Assembly: GCA_014239735.1 (NCBI GenBank) | Contig: JAAZYI010000014.1 | Location: 1 to 64,000 of the forward strand | Length of the DNA: 64,000 nt | Direction of reading: 5' to 3' | From: Dehalococcoidia bacterium | GTDB lineage: Bacteria > Chloroflexota > Dehalococcoidia > Lucifugimonadales > Lucifugimonadaceae | Shown here: piece by piece, positions 51,947 to 61,879 of the stretch | How positions within the stretch are numbered: position 1 is the stretch's first letter | Layout of the letters: every line of letters starts with the position of its first letter | Program-made: the position numbers and the translations under genes | Notes under the pieces: generated by a model | What the model saw: only the letters and a program-made list of their open reading frames with translations | What the model was told of the DNA's origin: nothing | Database searches by the model: none

Positions 51947-52432
51947 ATGGCTGAAAATAAAGTAAAAAAAGTTACAGTAAATACAACTATAAATGGTCAA
52001 GAGATGGATATACTTATTGATCCATATGTGAGCCTTTTAGAGACATTACGAGAAGTAGTCGGGATAACAGGAACTAAAGAAGGGTGTAATGATGGGAACT
52101 GTGGAGCTTGTACTGTGAACCTAGATGGAAGAATTGTAGATTCCTGTCTGGTTTTAGGCGTAGAAGCAGAAGGTAAAAATATAGAAACAGTTGAAGGAAT
52201 GGCAAGCCCTGATGGACTTCATCCACTTCAGCAAGCATTTTTGGAAGAGGCTGCTCTACAATGTGGAATTTGCACTCCAGGCTTCCTTGTTTCAGCTAAA
52301 GCCTTACTAGATAACGAGCCTGATCCTTCTGAAGAAAGAATAAGACACTGGCTAGCAGGGAATTTATGCAGATGTACTGGTTATGACAAAATTGTAAAAG
52401 CAGTAACTAAGGCTTCTAAAGAATCAAAGTAG
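51947..52432 (+). CDS. Molybdenum hydroxylase, [2Fe-2S] (small) subunit
   Basis: The 161-residue protein carries two [2Fe-2S] clusters. The plant-ferredoxin-type N-terminal site is GCNDGNCGACTVNL with a fourth Cys in VDSCLVLG. The C-terminal helical site is QCGICTPGFLVSAKA and NLCRCTGYDK. It follows the FAD subunit after one base and precedes the catalytic subunit by 16 bases. Confidence 0.96.
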   Translation: MAENKVKKVTVNTTINGQEMDILIDPYVSLLETLREVVGITGTKEGCNDGNCGACTVNLDGRIVDSCLVLGVEAEGKNIETVEGMASPDGLHPLQQAFLEEAALQCGICTPGFLVSAKALLDNEPDPSEERIRHWLAGNLCRCTGYDKIVKAVTKASKESK

Positions 52433-52448
52433 AGAAAGGGCCAAGAAG

Positions 52449-54722
52449 ATGGTATCAACTCCAGAAAATAAAAATTATAAAGTAATTGGGACAAGACCCA
52501 TAAGGCATGATGGTTATGACAAAGTTACTGGCAGGGCTCAGTACGGTGCAGATATTAAATTGCCAGGCATGTTAATAGGAGCAGTTGCTAGGAGCCCTTA
52601 TGCACATGCAAAAATTAAGTCTATAGACACTTCTGAAGCTGAAAAGATGGACGGAGTTTTTGCGGTTATGACTGCAAAAGATTTGCCGAGACTGGGTGAT
52701 ATAGTTCGAGGAAACTCTGAAGAGTCTGGATCGGAGAGACATTTAAGTGAAAATGTTATGGCTTTTGAAAAAGTGCTTTATAAAGGCCATGTAGTAGCAG
52801 GAGTTGCTGCAAAAGATCAAAATACTGCATTTGAAGCAGTAAAAAAAATAAAAGTAGATTACGAAGTATTGAAGCCTGTAATTAATGTCGATCAGGCAAT
52901 GGCAAAAGATGCTTCCATATTGCATGAAGATTATCTTGGAGATCATCTAGGAAAGAAAGTTAAAAATACAAATATCGCTGCGCATGTGAGACATGAAAGT
53001 GGAAATATTGATGATGGTTTTGAGAAAGCAGATTTAGTTATAGAAAAAGAAGTAGATATGCAAACTGTTCATCAAGGATATTTGGAACCTCACACTGGTA
53101 CAGCAGTTTGGGATGAAGAAGATAGAGTCAAGATATGGACAAGCACCCAAGGATCTTTTGCTGTAAGAGATAGTGTATCTAAAGTTCTAGATTTAGATGT
53201 ATCTAGAATCAAGGTTACTCCTATGGAAATAGGAGGAGGATTTGGTGGAAAGATTCCTATTTACTTGGAACCTATTTCTGCAGTTTTATCTAAAAAAACT
53301 AGAAGACCTGTAAAAACAGTTATGAGTCGGACTGATGTTTTTGATGCTTCAGGTCCCGGCCCTGGAGGAAAAGTAAAAGTAAAAATTGGAATTGATTCAG
53401 AAGGAAAGATTTTAGCAGCTTATGCTGACATAAGACTTGAAGCAGGAGCTTACCCTGAAGCTTTCATTGAAGCCGCAGCTAAGTGTGTATTTTCTTGTTA
53501 TGATGTTCCGTCAATGAAAATTGATGCATATGATGTTGTAGTAAATAAGCCGAGTTCTGCTCCTTATAGAGCACCAGCTTCTCCTCAAGTTGCATTTGCT
53601 ACTGAAACTGTTGTTGATGAAATTTGTAATATCAAAGGTTATGATCCGATTGATTTTAGACTTAAGAATGTTGCGGAGAAAGGCACTAGGACTGCCTTAG
53701 GTCCGAAGTACAGAACTATCGGATTAAAAGAATGTCTAGAAGCCGCAAAAGATTCTGATCATTGGAAATCAGATTTGGACTCAAATCCTAAATCAGGTAA
53801 AAAAAGAGGTAGAGGTATAGCAAGTGGATACTGGTTTAATATAGGTTTTAAGTCTTCGGTTAACCTTTCGCTTAATCCAGATGGAAAAGTAGCGCTTACT
53901 GAAGGATCAACTGATATTGGAGGATCAAGAGCTTCTATTGCTATGCAGGCAGCAGAAGTTTTGGGGATTCCTGCTGAGGATGTAAGACCTTCAGTTGTAG
54001 ATACAGACAGTATAGGAATTACTGATGTAACAGGAGGAAGTCGTACAACTTATGCTACCGGATATGCTGCATACAATGCTGCTCATAAATTAATAGAACA
54101 GATTATCGAAAAGTCTGCTTTGAAATGGGATATTAGTAAAGATCAAATTGAATATTCTGATGGAGTAGTAAAATCAAAAACCGACTCTGAACTAAAGATG
54201 ACACTAAAGGAGATTGCTGATGATCCTCCTGGAGGACCTATAGTTTCGTCGGCATCAGTTGACTTAGAAGAAGCTGGTGGTGGTTTTGCAGTACATATTG
54301 CTGATTTAGAAATTGATGAAGAAACAGGCAAGACTGATGTTGTAAATTATACTGCTATTCAAGATGTCGGGAAGGCAATTCACCCATCTTATGTTGAAGG
54401 CCAGATGCAAGGTGGAGCTGCTCAAGGAATAGGTTGGGCTTTAAATGAGGAATACTTTATGAGTGATGATGGAATTATGCTTAATTCAAGCTATCTAGAT
54501 TATAGGATGCCTACATCTCTAGATCTCCCAATGATAAATACTATTATGATTGAAGTTCCAAGTGAGGAACATCCTTATGGGGTTAGAGGAGTAGGAGAGC
54601 CTCCTATTGTTCCACCAGTTCCAGCTATTGGTAATGCAATTAATGATGCTTTAGGATTGAGACTGCTTAACACTCCAATGAAGCCTTCTAGAATTACAGA
54701 GGCTTTGAAAAGAAAAAAATAA
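52449..54722 (+). CDS. Molybdenum hydroxylase, molybdopterin-binding (large) subunit
   Basis: The 757 residues form the catalytic chain of an XDH-family hydroxylase. Cofactor and active-site segments include EIGGGFGGKIPIYLEP, the substrate-pocket loop SAPYRAPASPQ, GSRASIAMQAAEVLG and the catalytic Glu in GVRGVGEPPIVPP. The pocket loop differs from the AYxCSFR of form I CO dehydrogenase and the AYRGAGR of form II, so the substrate is another carbon compound, perhaps an aldehyde or heterocycle. A MoaD-like gene follows after seven bases, tying cofactor supply to this enzyme. Confidence 0.92.
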   Translation: MVSTPENKNYKVIGTRPIRHDGYDKVTGRAQYGADIKLPGMLIGAVARSPYAHAKIKSIDTSEAEKMDGVFAVMTAKDLPRLGDIVRGNSEESGSERHLSENVMAFEKVLYKGHVVAGVAAKDQNTAFEAVKKIKVDYEVLKPVINVDQAMAKDASILHEDYLGDHLGKKVKNTNIAAHVRHESGNIDDGFEKADLVIEKEVDMQTVHQGYLEPHTGTAVWDEEDRVKIWTSTQGSFAVRDSVSKVLDLDVSRIKVTPMEIGGGFGGKIPIYLEPISAVLSKKTRRPVKTVMSRTDVFDASGPGPGGKVKVKIGIDSEGKILAAYADIRLEAGAYPEAFIEAAAKCVFSCYDVPSMKIDAYDVVVNKPSSAPYRAPASPQVAFATETVVDEICNIKGYDPIDFRLKNVAEKGTRTALGPKYRTIGLKECLEAAKDSDHWKSDLDSNPKSGKKRGRGIASGYWFNIGFKSSVNLSLNPDGKVALTEGSTDIGGSRASIAMQAAEVLGIPAEDVRPSVVDTDSIGITDVTGGSRTTYATGYAAYNAAHKLIEQIIEKSALKWDISKDQIEYSDGVVKSKTDSELKMTLKEIADDPPGGPIVSSASVDLEEAGGGFAVHIADLEIDEETGKTDVVNYTAIQDVGKAIHPSYVEGQMQGGAAQGIGWALNEEYFMSDDGIMLNSSYLDYRMPTSLDLPMINTIMIEVPSEEHPYGVRGVGEPPIVPPVPAIGNAINDALGLRLLNTPMKPSRITEALKRKK

Positions 54723-54729
54723 TTTTCTA

Positions 54730-54999
54730 ATGATAAAAATCTTTCTTCCTTATAAGATAAGAGAAACTCTTGACGTGCCTACAGAGATAGAAGCTTATGG
54801 TTCTAATTTAAGGAACCTTATCGATCACATAGAAGATATGTATCCAGGCGTTAAGGATTATTTAGTTGATGAAGGAAAATTGAGACCAGGTATGTCTGCA
54901 GTAATTGATGGAAAAACAACAAGATTAGGGTTAATTCATAAATTGAATAATGTATCTGAGATACATTTCCTTCCCTCTATAGCTGGTGGAAAAAAATGA
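54730..54999 (+). CDS. MoaD/ThiS-type ubiquitin-fold sulfur carrier
   Basis: The 89 residues form a beta-grasp protein: IKIFLPYKIRETLDVPTEIE, NLIDHIEDMYPGV, and the C-terminal SEIHFLPSIAGGKK. MoaD and ThiS carry sulfur as a thiocarboxylate on a terminal Gly-Gly. Here two lysines follow the Gly-Gly, so a trimming step or a different use is implied. Position after the molybdenum hydroxylase suggests molybdopterin synthase small subunit. Its stop overlaps the ileS start (ATGA). Confidence 0.85.
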   Translation: MIKIFLPYKIRETLDVPTEIEAYGSNLRNLIDHIEDMYPGVKDYLVDEGKLRPGMSAVIDGKTTRLGLIHKLNNVSEIHFLPSIAGGKK

Positions 55000-57900
55000 A
55001 TAATAAGCAGTTTCCTGATCTAAACTCTAAACCCAATTTTTCTGAAATTGAAAGAAAAATATTAGATTTTTGGGAAAAAGATGAAACTTTTAATAAGACC
55101 CTTAATAAAGGGCAAACATCGGAATTTGTTTTTTATGATGGCCCCCCATTTGCTAACGGATTGCCTCATTATGGACATCTTTTAACTGGATTTGTGAAAG
55201 ATATAATTCCTAGATTCCAGACTATGCTTGGTAATAAAGTTGATCGTAGATTTGGTTGGGATTGTCATGGTCTTCCTGCAGAAATGGAGTCAGAAAAAGA
55301 ATTAGGAGTCTCAGGAAGAGCAGAAATAATTAAGTTCGGTGTAGGAAATTTTAATGATCATTGTCAGAAATCTGTTATGAAATATACCCAAGAATGGGAG
55401 AAGTCAGTAAATAGACAGGCAAGATGGGTAGATTTCAAAAATGATTACAAAACTATGGATATCTCATATATGGAGTCAGTAATATGGGCCTTCAAAGAAT
55501 TATGGAAGAAAGGTTTGATTTATGAGAAAGATAGGGTGATGCCATACTCTTGGAAAGCTGAAACTCCTATATCAAACTTTGAGACAAGACTTGATAATTC
55601 TTATAGAGAGAGAGAAGACCCTGCAGTTACGGTTAGGTTTAAGTTAGATAAAGGAACAAAATTTGCTAGTGCAAGTATTTTGATATGGACTACCACTCCT
55701 TGGACGTTACCTTCAAATTTAGCAGTTGCTGTAAATAGCGAACTAGATTACCTACTTATTAGTAATGGATCTGAGAAATTAATTATAGGAGAGTTTGCTT
55801 TATCAAAATATGATAACGAATTGTCTGATTATAAAGTTGAAGAAAAAATAAAAGGCTCTGATTTAGTGGGGCTAAAATATTATCCAGTATTCAATTATTT
55901 TGAAAAACAACCCAATGCATTCAGGATACTTCCTGCAGAATTTGTAAATACAGAAGAAGGAACTGGAATAGTTCATATGGCGCCTGGATTTGGAGAAGAT
56001 GACCAATCTATTTGTGAAGACAATAATATAAAAACTGTTTGTCCAGTTGATTCTAAAGGCCAATTTACATCTGAAATTTCTGACTATTCCGGTCAACTCG
56101 TGTTCGATGCTAATCCGGAAATTATTAAAAAATTAAAATTAGATGGATATTTATTAAAACGAGAAAATTATAAACATAATTATCCTCATAGTTGGCGAAC
56201 AGATGAACCTTTAATTTATAAAACTCTTAATTCTTGGTATGTAGAAGTATCAAAATTTAGAGACAATATGGTTTCGAATAATCAAAAAATTAATTGGATA
56301 CCTGACCATATAAAAGACGGAGCATTTGGTAACTGGCTTGCTGGAGCAAGAGACTGGTCTATAAGCAGGAACAGATTTTGGGGAACTCCCATTCCTGTAT
56401 GGAAAAGCGATGATCCAGATTATCCAAGAATTGATGTTTATGGGAGCCTTGATGAGATTGAGTCAGATTTTGGAGTTAGGCCAGATAATTTACATCGTCC
56501 ATATATTGATGAATTAACTAGACCTAATCCTGACGATCCAACTGGGAAAAGTACTATGAGAAGAGTTGAAGAAGTCTTTGATTGTTGGTTTGAATCTGGA
56601 TCAATGCCCTTTGCTCAAGTTCATTATCCTTTTGAGAATAAAGAATGGTTTGAATCTCATTTTCCTGCAGATTTCATTGTTGAATATATAGCTCAGACCA
56701 GAGGTTGGTTTTACACCCTAATGGTATTATCAACAGCTCTATTTGATAAACCTCCTTTTTTAAATGCGATTGGGCATGGCGTAGTTATCGATGAAAAAGG
56801 ATTGAAATTATCCAAGAGATTAAATAATTATCCTGAACCAGAAAAAGTTTGGAAAAATTTTGGGGCAGACGCTCTTAGATGGTTTTTGGTTTCATCTCCA
56901 ATACTTAGAGGTCAGAATTTAATGATGGATAGCACTGGTTCTGGAATAGATTCTTCTCTCCGACAAGTAATAGTTCCTCTATGGAATTCAGTATACTTTT
57001 TTAATCTCTATTGCAATTTAGAGAAATACAAACCTAATTCAATAAATAAGGCAAATTTGCCTATCGACAAATACATTCTTTCTAAATCGAAGAAAGCCTC
57101 TTTGGATGTAAAAGAATTTTTAAATAATTATGATATAACAGGTGCATGTGCAATAGTTTCTGAGTTCATTGATACATTGAATAATTGGTATATAAGGAGA
57201 TCTCGTAATAGATTTTGGGCTAAAGCGAATACTTCATCTGCAACCGATGCTTACGACACTTTATATACAGCTCTAAATATTCTATTAAAAATAATTGCTC
57301 CATTATCTCCTCTTATTTCAGAAAAATTATTTATGAATTTAAATGAAGGCAAATCAGTTCATTTAGAAAATTGGCCAGATGTTTCCGGAATAGAATCAAA
57401 TAACCAATTGATAGAAGAAATGGACATAATAAGGAAAGTAGTTTCGACATCACTATCTATTAGAAAAATAAATAAAATAAGAGTTAGACAACCTTTGAAT
57501 TCACTAACAATTCAATCTGATAAGAACAGATGGATAAAAGAATATTTTGAGCTAATAAAAGAAGAGGTAAATGTAAAAGAAATAAATATTGAAAATGTAA
57601 AAAATAATGAGAATTCTGTTCAATTAAAGATAAATCCTAGATTACTTGGTCCACGAATTGGTAAAAAAGTTCAGGAGTGTATCCAATTATCAAAAGAAGG
57701 AAAATGGAAAGAAGAAAATGGTGTTGTAGTTATAGGAGATTTTGAATTAAAAGAGGGAGAATATGACATCGAAACAATAACTAATGATGATCCTAGCACC
57801 CAGACAATAGAAGGGACTGATTTTATAGTTAAAATGGATCTTGCTATAGATGAAAAGCTAAAGAAAGAAGGCATAGCAAGAGATTTGGTTAGGGCTGTTC

Positions 57901-58121
57901 AAACTACAAGGCGAGAGAAGGATCTTAATGTCTCTGATTCTATAAAAATTAAGATATTTGGAGATGAAGATTTAATTGATTCTATAAACCAAAATTTAGA
58001 ATTTGTTAAAAATCAGATTTTAGCCAAAGAAGTTATATTTGATGATGGAAGCAATGAGTTTGATTTTAGAGAAAAGTTAAATGGAGTTATGGTTGGCTTC
58101 AAAATAATTAAATTAAATTAA
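54996..58121 (+). CDS. ileS: Isoleucyl-tRNA synthetase (type 2, eukaryotic-like)
   Basis: IleS charges tRNA-Ile and edits valine. The 1041 residues show the class I HIGH-type site as PPFANGLPHYGHLLTG near residue 55, the editing domain (LIWTTTPWTLPSNLAVAV), and the KMSKS loop as GLKLSKRLNNYPEP. The length, absence of a C-terminal zinc motif, and KLSKRLNNYP point to the type 2 group, which tends to be mupirocin-resistant. The start overlaps the MoaD-like stop by four bases, and the end meets the convergent protease gene by four bases. Confidence 0.96.
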   Translation: MNNKQFPDLNSKPNFSEIERKILDFWEKDETFNKTLNKGQTSEFVFYDGPPFANGLPHYGHLLTGFVKDIIPRFQTMLGNKVDRRFGWDCHGLPAEMESEKELGVSGRAEIIKFGVGNFNDHCQKSVMKYTQEWEKSVNRQARWVDFKNDYKTMDISYMESVIWAFKELWKKGLIYEKDRVMPYSWKAETPISNFETRLDNSYREREDPAVTVRFKLDKGTKFASASILIWTTTPWTLPSNLAVAVNSELDYLLISNGSEKLIIGEFALSKYDNELSDYKVEEKIKGSDLVGLKYYPVFNYFEKQPNAFRILPAEFVNTEEGTGIVHMAPGFGEDDQSICEDNNIKTVCPVDSKGQFTSEISDYSGQLVFDANPEIIKKLKLDGYLLKRENYKHNYPHSWRTDEPLIYKTLNSWYVEVSKFRDNMVSNNQKINWIPDHIKDGAFGNWLAGARDWSISRNRFWGTPIPVWKSDDPDYPRIDVYGSLDEIESDFGVRPDNLHRPYIDELTRPNPDDPTGKSTMRRVEEVFDCWFESGSMPFAQVHYPFENKEWFESHFPADFIVEYIAQTRGWFYTLMVLSTALFDKPPFLNAIGHGVVIDEKGLKLSKRLNNYPEPEKVWKNFGADALRWFLVSSPILRGQNLMMDSTGSGIDSSLRQVIVPLWNSVYFFNLYCNLEKYKPNSINKANLPIDKYILSKSKKASLDVKEFLNNYDITGACAIVSEFIDTLNNWYIRRSRNRFWAKANTSSATDAYDTLYTALNILLKIIAPLSPLISEKLFMNLNEGKSVHLENWPDVSGIESNNQLIEEMDIIRKVVSTSLSIRKINKIRVRQPLNSLTIQSDKNRWIKEYFELIKEEVNVKEINIENVKNNENSVQLKINPRLLGPRIGKKVQECIQLSKEGKWKEENGVVVIGDFELKEGEYDIETITNDDPSTQTIEGTDFIVKMDLAIDEKLKKEGIARDLVRAVQTTRREKDLNVSDSIKIKIFGDEDLIDSINQNLEFVKNQILAKEVIFDDGSNEFDFREKLNGVMVGFKIIKLN

Positions 58122-59197
58122 TCACTATCTAGGGCCTTATCTAATATTAGTGATATTTCTATTTCTTCTTGCCCTCTAATTATATTCAACCTGACAGCAT
58201 CTCCAGGCTTAAAATTATATTTCCAACTCATGTATTCTCCATAGCCTCTAACAGGCTTATTTTCTATTGAAATAATTATATCTCCTGGTAATAATCCTGA
58301 TTTAGATGCTGGACTATCTTTAGTTATTTCTAAGATTGCAACTCCTTTAAAATTTTCATCCAGCTCGCATAAATTATACCCTACTTCACATAAGGTATTA
58401 ATAAAATTAGGATCCAAAGTTCTTCCTTCGATTCCATCTCTAGGTATTTGAACTTCTCCAAATTCTAATAAGTCATTAATGTATCTAAGTACAAGATCTG
58501 AGCTTATAGCAAATCCTATTCCCTCTGCACCTCTCATAATAGTGCTATTTATTCCTACTAGTTTTCCTGAGAGGTTAACAAGTGGACCTCCTGAATTTCC
58601 ATTATTAATAGCTGCATCTGTTTGAATCATATCTGTTAATGTTCTGTCGTCTTCAGTTTCTATTACCCTCTCTTTTGCACTAACGATTCCTGCTGTAACA
58701 GTAGGCGTCCCAGCCAATCCAAAAGCATTTCCTAAAGCAATAACCCAATCACCAACCTTTAATTCTTTTGAGCTACTAAATTCTATAGGCGTTAATTCTT
58801 GCTCAGTATTAATTTTTATTAAGGCAATATCACTATAAGGAACTCTTCCAATAATTTCAGCCTGATATATTGACTCATCATTTAAAATAACTGAGATTTC
58901 TCTCGCATCTTTAATTACATGATCATTTGTAACAATGTATCCATCTTTAGAAATTATCACACCACTTCCATCAGCAGATCTTATTCTTGGGATAAAAAAT
59001 CTATCTAATGCTACCGTTGAAATATTTATAGCTACTACAGAAGGAGAAACATATTCAATAGTTTCGCTTAAACTTGGAAGGTATGTTTCAGTTGTTGGGG
59101 TGGTTGTATATGTTTCTTTGCCTGTATCTGAGGCACAGGAAATAAATAATAAAAACAGTAAATTTATTGGGAGTAAACTTTTAATTATATTATTCAC
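58118..59197 (-). CDS. HtrA/DegP-like serine protease lipoprotein with PDZ domain
   Basis: The 359 residues start with a lipoprotein signal (LLFLLFISCAS; GTG start). The trypsin-like domain has His in VTNDHVIKDA, Asp in SDIALIKIN and Ser in INNGNSGGPLVN. A single PDZ domain follows (GVAILEITKDSPASKSGLLP, GDIIISIENKP). It should act outside the cytoplasm on misfolded or damaged envelope proteins. It is divergent from trkH, 58 bases away, and overlaps ileS by four bases at its 3' end. Confidence 0.93.
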   Translation of the reverse strand: MNNIIKSLLPINLLFLLFISCASDTGKETYTTTPTTETYLPSLSETIEYVSPSVVAINISTVALDRFFIPRIRSADGSGVIISKDGYIVTNDHVIKDAREISVILNDESIYQAEIIGRVPYSDIALIKINTEQELTPIEFSSSKELKVGDWVIALGNAFGLAGTPTVTAGIVSAKERVIETEDDRTLTDMIQTDAAINNGNSGGPLVNLSGKLVGINSTIMRGAEGIGFAISSDLVLRYINDLLEFGEVQIPRDGIEGRTLDPNFINTLCEVGYNLCELDENFKGVAILEITKDSPASKSGLLPGDIIISIENKPVRGYGEYMSWKYNFKPGDAVRLNIIRGQEEIEISLILDKALDSD

Positions 59198-59255
59198 CGC
59201 TATATTTTATCATAAGAAAATTACGAATATTCAAGGAAAATCATATAATATCGTC

Positions 59256-60731
59256 ATGCCTTCAAAATCATCAAAATCATCAAGTATTAGGCCAAGAGAT
59301 GATAACTTAAAGCCTATTATTATAAAAAGTGAAGTTAGAAGTGCCTCAGAGAGAGGCACATCATCACCCCTAATAGTTATTTATGTATTTTTAGCTTTAA
59401 TTTTATTGGGGGCAATCTTATTATCCCTTCCTTTTTCTCATAATGAGCCTATTTCATTCATTGATTCTTTATTCACTGCAACATCTGCATCTACAGTCAC
59501 GGGGTTAATTGTTGTAGATACTGCGCATACTTGGACTATGTTTGGCCAGATTGTTATAGCTTTCCTGATTGTAATTGGAGGAATTGGATTTATGACAGGA
59601 GCTGCATTTTTTCTATTGGCAGCAGGCCAATCTCTTGGGCTTAGAAGAAGTGTTCAGATTGGACAAGGCTTAGGTGCAGACAACTTAGGTTCTATTGGAA
59701 ATTTAGTTTGGAAAGTTGTTTTGTCCTCTTTATCATTTCAGGTAGTAGGAATTTTCATATTTTTTATTTTATTCTCTTATTCTTATGGTCTTGACAATAT
59801 TAGAGAAAATGCTTGGTACGCAATATTTCATTCGATTTCTTCTTTCAATAATGCAGGCTTCACAATTTTTAATTTTGGTAATAATCTTGAACCATTTTCT
59901 AGAGGAGTAATTAATAATATTATTTTATTAATAACTGCCTTAATGTTCTTTTTTGGTGGAATTTGATATTTTGTTATGAACGATCTAATTCACCACAGAA
60001 GAATATTGGGTAGTAGAGGCTTAAGAAGATTTAGAGTGCTACTTAGTTTAGAGACTAAGATGATATTAATGGGTTCTTTAGTGCTTTCAATTGGGGGAGC
60101 TATTTTAGTTTTTTCGTTTGAGTTTTCTAACCCTAATACTTTAGGCCCTATGTCATTAAGTGAAAAAGTTATAAATAGTATTTTTACTTCTATGTCTACT
60201 AGAACAGCTGGCTTTAATTCGTTTAATATGGCTCAATCATATGACTATACAAATATGATATGCGCGTTTCTATTATTTATTGGAGGAGGGCCTGCTTCAA
60301 CTGCTGGAGGTATAAAAATTACTACTTTTGTGTTGGCAATATTAATGATATTTAATCATATAAAAGGGAGGGATAATATTTCATTCTTTGGTAGAGAAAT
60401 CCCTTATAATATTGGCGTAAGAGCTATGGTTATATTGATTTTGAGTATTTTTATAATTGGTATTATAGTTCTGGCCACATTATTTATTGAGTACTCTCAT
60501 GCAGAAGAATCTCATTATTTTTCACATCTAATATTTGATGCTATTTCAGCTTTTGGTACTAATGGAATGTCTACAGGAATCAGCCAAGAAATTAGTGATA
60601 TTACAAAGATTTTATTCTCATTTGCAATGTTCATTGGAAGATTGGGTCCCATGACATTGGCATTGTTGTTGGCTGGATCACAAAAGTCTGTTGAGTATAG
60701 ATTTTTTCAAGAGAAGGTTAGAATAGGGTAA
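59256..60731 (+). pseudogene. trkH: Potassium transporter TrkH/KtrB subunit interrupted by an in-frame TGA
   Basis: This is the ion-conducting subunit of a Trk/Ktr potassium uptake system. From the ATG at 59256 the frame encodes the first pore repeats (SLFTATSASTVTGLIVVDTA, FHSISSFNNAGF) up to ALMFFFGGI, then TGA at 59964-59966. It continues without shift as YFVMNDLIHHRRILG, then STRTAGFNSFNMAQ and FGTNGMSTGISQEIS, all needed pore loops. The family usually has Gly (GGIGF/Y) at the stop position, so GGA to TGA would explain it. It is either a point-mutated gene or a sequence error. An ATG at 59976 could restart the second part. The intact downstream regulators argue for a working locus. Confidence 0.85.
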
Positions 60732-60743
60732 AAGGGAGATTAA

Positions 60744-61427
60744 TTGAAAATAACTCAAGTAGCTGTAATAGGTTTAGGTAGGTTTGGAACTACTGTGGCT
60801 ACCACTTTGTACCAAATGGGGCATGATGTCCTAGCAATTGATATTGACCCTGTTAAAGTTCAAGAACTTGCTGGCCAAGTAACTTATGCAGTTACGGCTG
60901 ATGCTACAGATGAATCAAGCTTAAAAGAATTAGGCATAGAGAAATTCGAATATGCTGTAGTCGCAATTGGATCAAACACGGAAGCAAGTATTATGGTAAG
61001 CGTTCTGCTAAAATCTTTAAAAATTGGAGTAACAGTTGCAAGAGCTGTCACAAAACTACAAGGCGAGACGCTTGATCGGATTGAAGTAGATAAGGTAGTT
61101 TATCCAGAAAGTGATATGGGAAGAATGCTAGCTCATGATCTATTTCTTCCGGGAATTGAACAGTATATGGAGCTAACTTCAACTTATGGAATCAGTAAGA
61201 TAAAAGTCCCAACAAGATTTATAAGTCAAACCTTAAGAAATAGTAATTTTAATAATTTAAGAGATCGATATGGAGTTGCATTAATAGCTATACAGAGAGG
61301 AGAAGATATAATTTTAAATCCTGATGAGAATCAAACACTTACTTCAAACGATATACTTATAATTGCAGGTCCTGATGAAAAAATTTCAGATGTTGTTGGT
61401 CCAGCGAATATTAAATCAGAAAATTAA
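60744..61427 (+). CDS. Potassium uptake regulator TrkA/KtrA (RCK domains)
   Basis: The 227 residues form an NAD-binding RCK domain (VAVIGLGRFGTTVATTLYQM, AIDIDPVKVQEL, VTADATDESSL) and a C-terminal RCK_C part (ISKIKVPTRFISQTLRNSN, LIIAGPDEKI). It gates the TrkH pore according to nucleotide binding. It starts from a TTG with GGGAG about eight bases upstream, 12 bases after trkH. Three more genes of related function follow. Confidence 0.92.
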   Translation: MKITQVAVIGLGRFGTTVATTLYQMGHDVLAIDIDPVKVQELAGQVTYAVTADATDESSLKELGIEKFEYAVVAIGSNTEASIMVSVLLKSLKIGVTVARAVTKLQGETLDRIEVDKVVYPESDMGRMLAHDLFLPGIEQYMELTSTYGISKIKVPTRFISQTLRNSNFNNLRDRYGVALIAIQRGEDIILNPDENQTLTSNDILIIAGPDEKISDVVGPANIKSEN

Positions 61428-61432
61428 TTATT

Positions 61433-61879
61433 ATGGATAAAATTTTATTAATATTAGATAAAATAGATGCGAGTAATAAACGTATGCTAGACGATCTTAA
61501 GTCATTAATTAAGGCTAAAGGGATAGAAATTTTTTATGCATTTTTCATTGAAATTTCATTGAAATATCCAATTGATAGCGAGAATGAATATTTCAAAAAT
61601 GATTTTGATTTAGCAGAACAATTACTAAAAAGTTTTGAGAAAGAAATGAATTTAAGGAAAATTTCTAAATCTAGAATGATTGGAGGGTTATTTAAGGTTA
61701 GGGATAGAAATTTTGGCATTATTGAAAAAGCTTTTGAGTACTCAGCAGATTTAGTGATTGTTCCAGAGAGAATAATCAGATCTAATGGAAGATCTAATAA
61801 ATTCAATGAGAACTTGATTATAAATAAAATAATGAATGATTTAAATTCTTCAGTTATGTTTTGGCAAGATAAAGGATAA
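61433..61879 (+). CDS. Universal stress protein-like protein
   Basis: The 148-residue soluble protein opens with KILLILDKIDASNKRMLDDL and contains FEYSADLVIVPERIIRSNGR, the layout of a UspA-type alpha/beta nucleotide-binding domain, though the G-2x-G-9x-G ATP loop is not clear. USP domains often accompany ion transporters. It starts five bases after the TrkA gene and ends directly at the next start, consistent with cotranscription. Confidence 0.6.
   Translation: MDKILLILDKIDASNKRMLDDLKSLIKAKGIEIFYAFFIEISLKYPIDSENEYFKNDFDLAEQLLKSFEKEMNLRKISKSRMIGGLFKVRDRNFGIIEKAFEYSADLVIVPERIIRSNGRSNKFNENLIINKIMNDLNSSVMFWQDKG

Noticed and set aside
51082-54722. Annotation of the coxM-coxS-coxL-like genes as aerobic CO dehydrogenase
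   Set aside because: The large-subunit active-site loop (SAPYRAPASPQ) lacks the form I and form II signatures, so only the XDH family can be claimed.
58935-59255. Longer N-terminus for TrkH
   Set aside because: The upstream frame is antisense to the HtrA-like gene; the ATG at 59256 begins the family-like protein.
59964-59966. Recoding of TGA (selenocysteine or tryptophan) in trkH
   Set aside because: Many genes here end with TGA (often as ATGA overlaps), tryptophan uses TGG, the position is normally Gly, and I see no selenocysteine-type hairpin after it.
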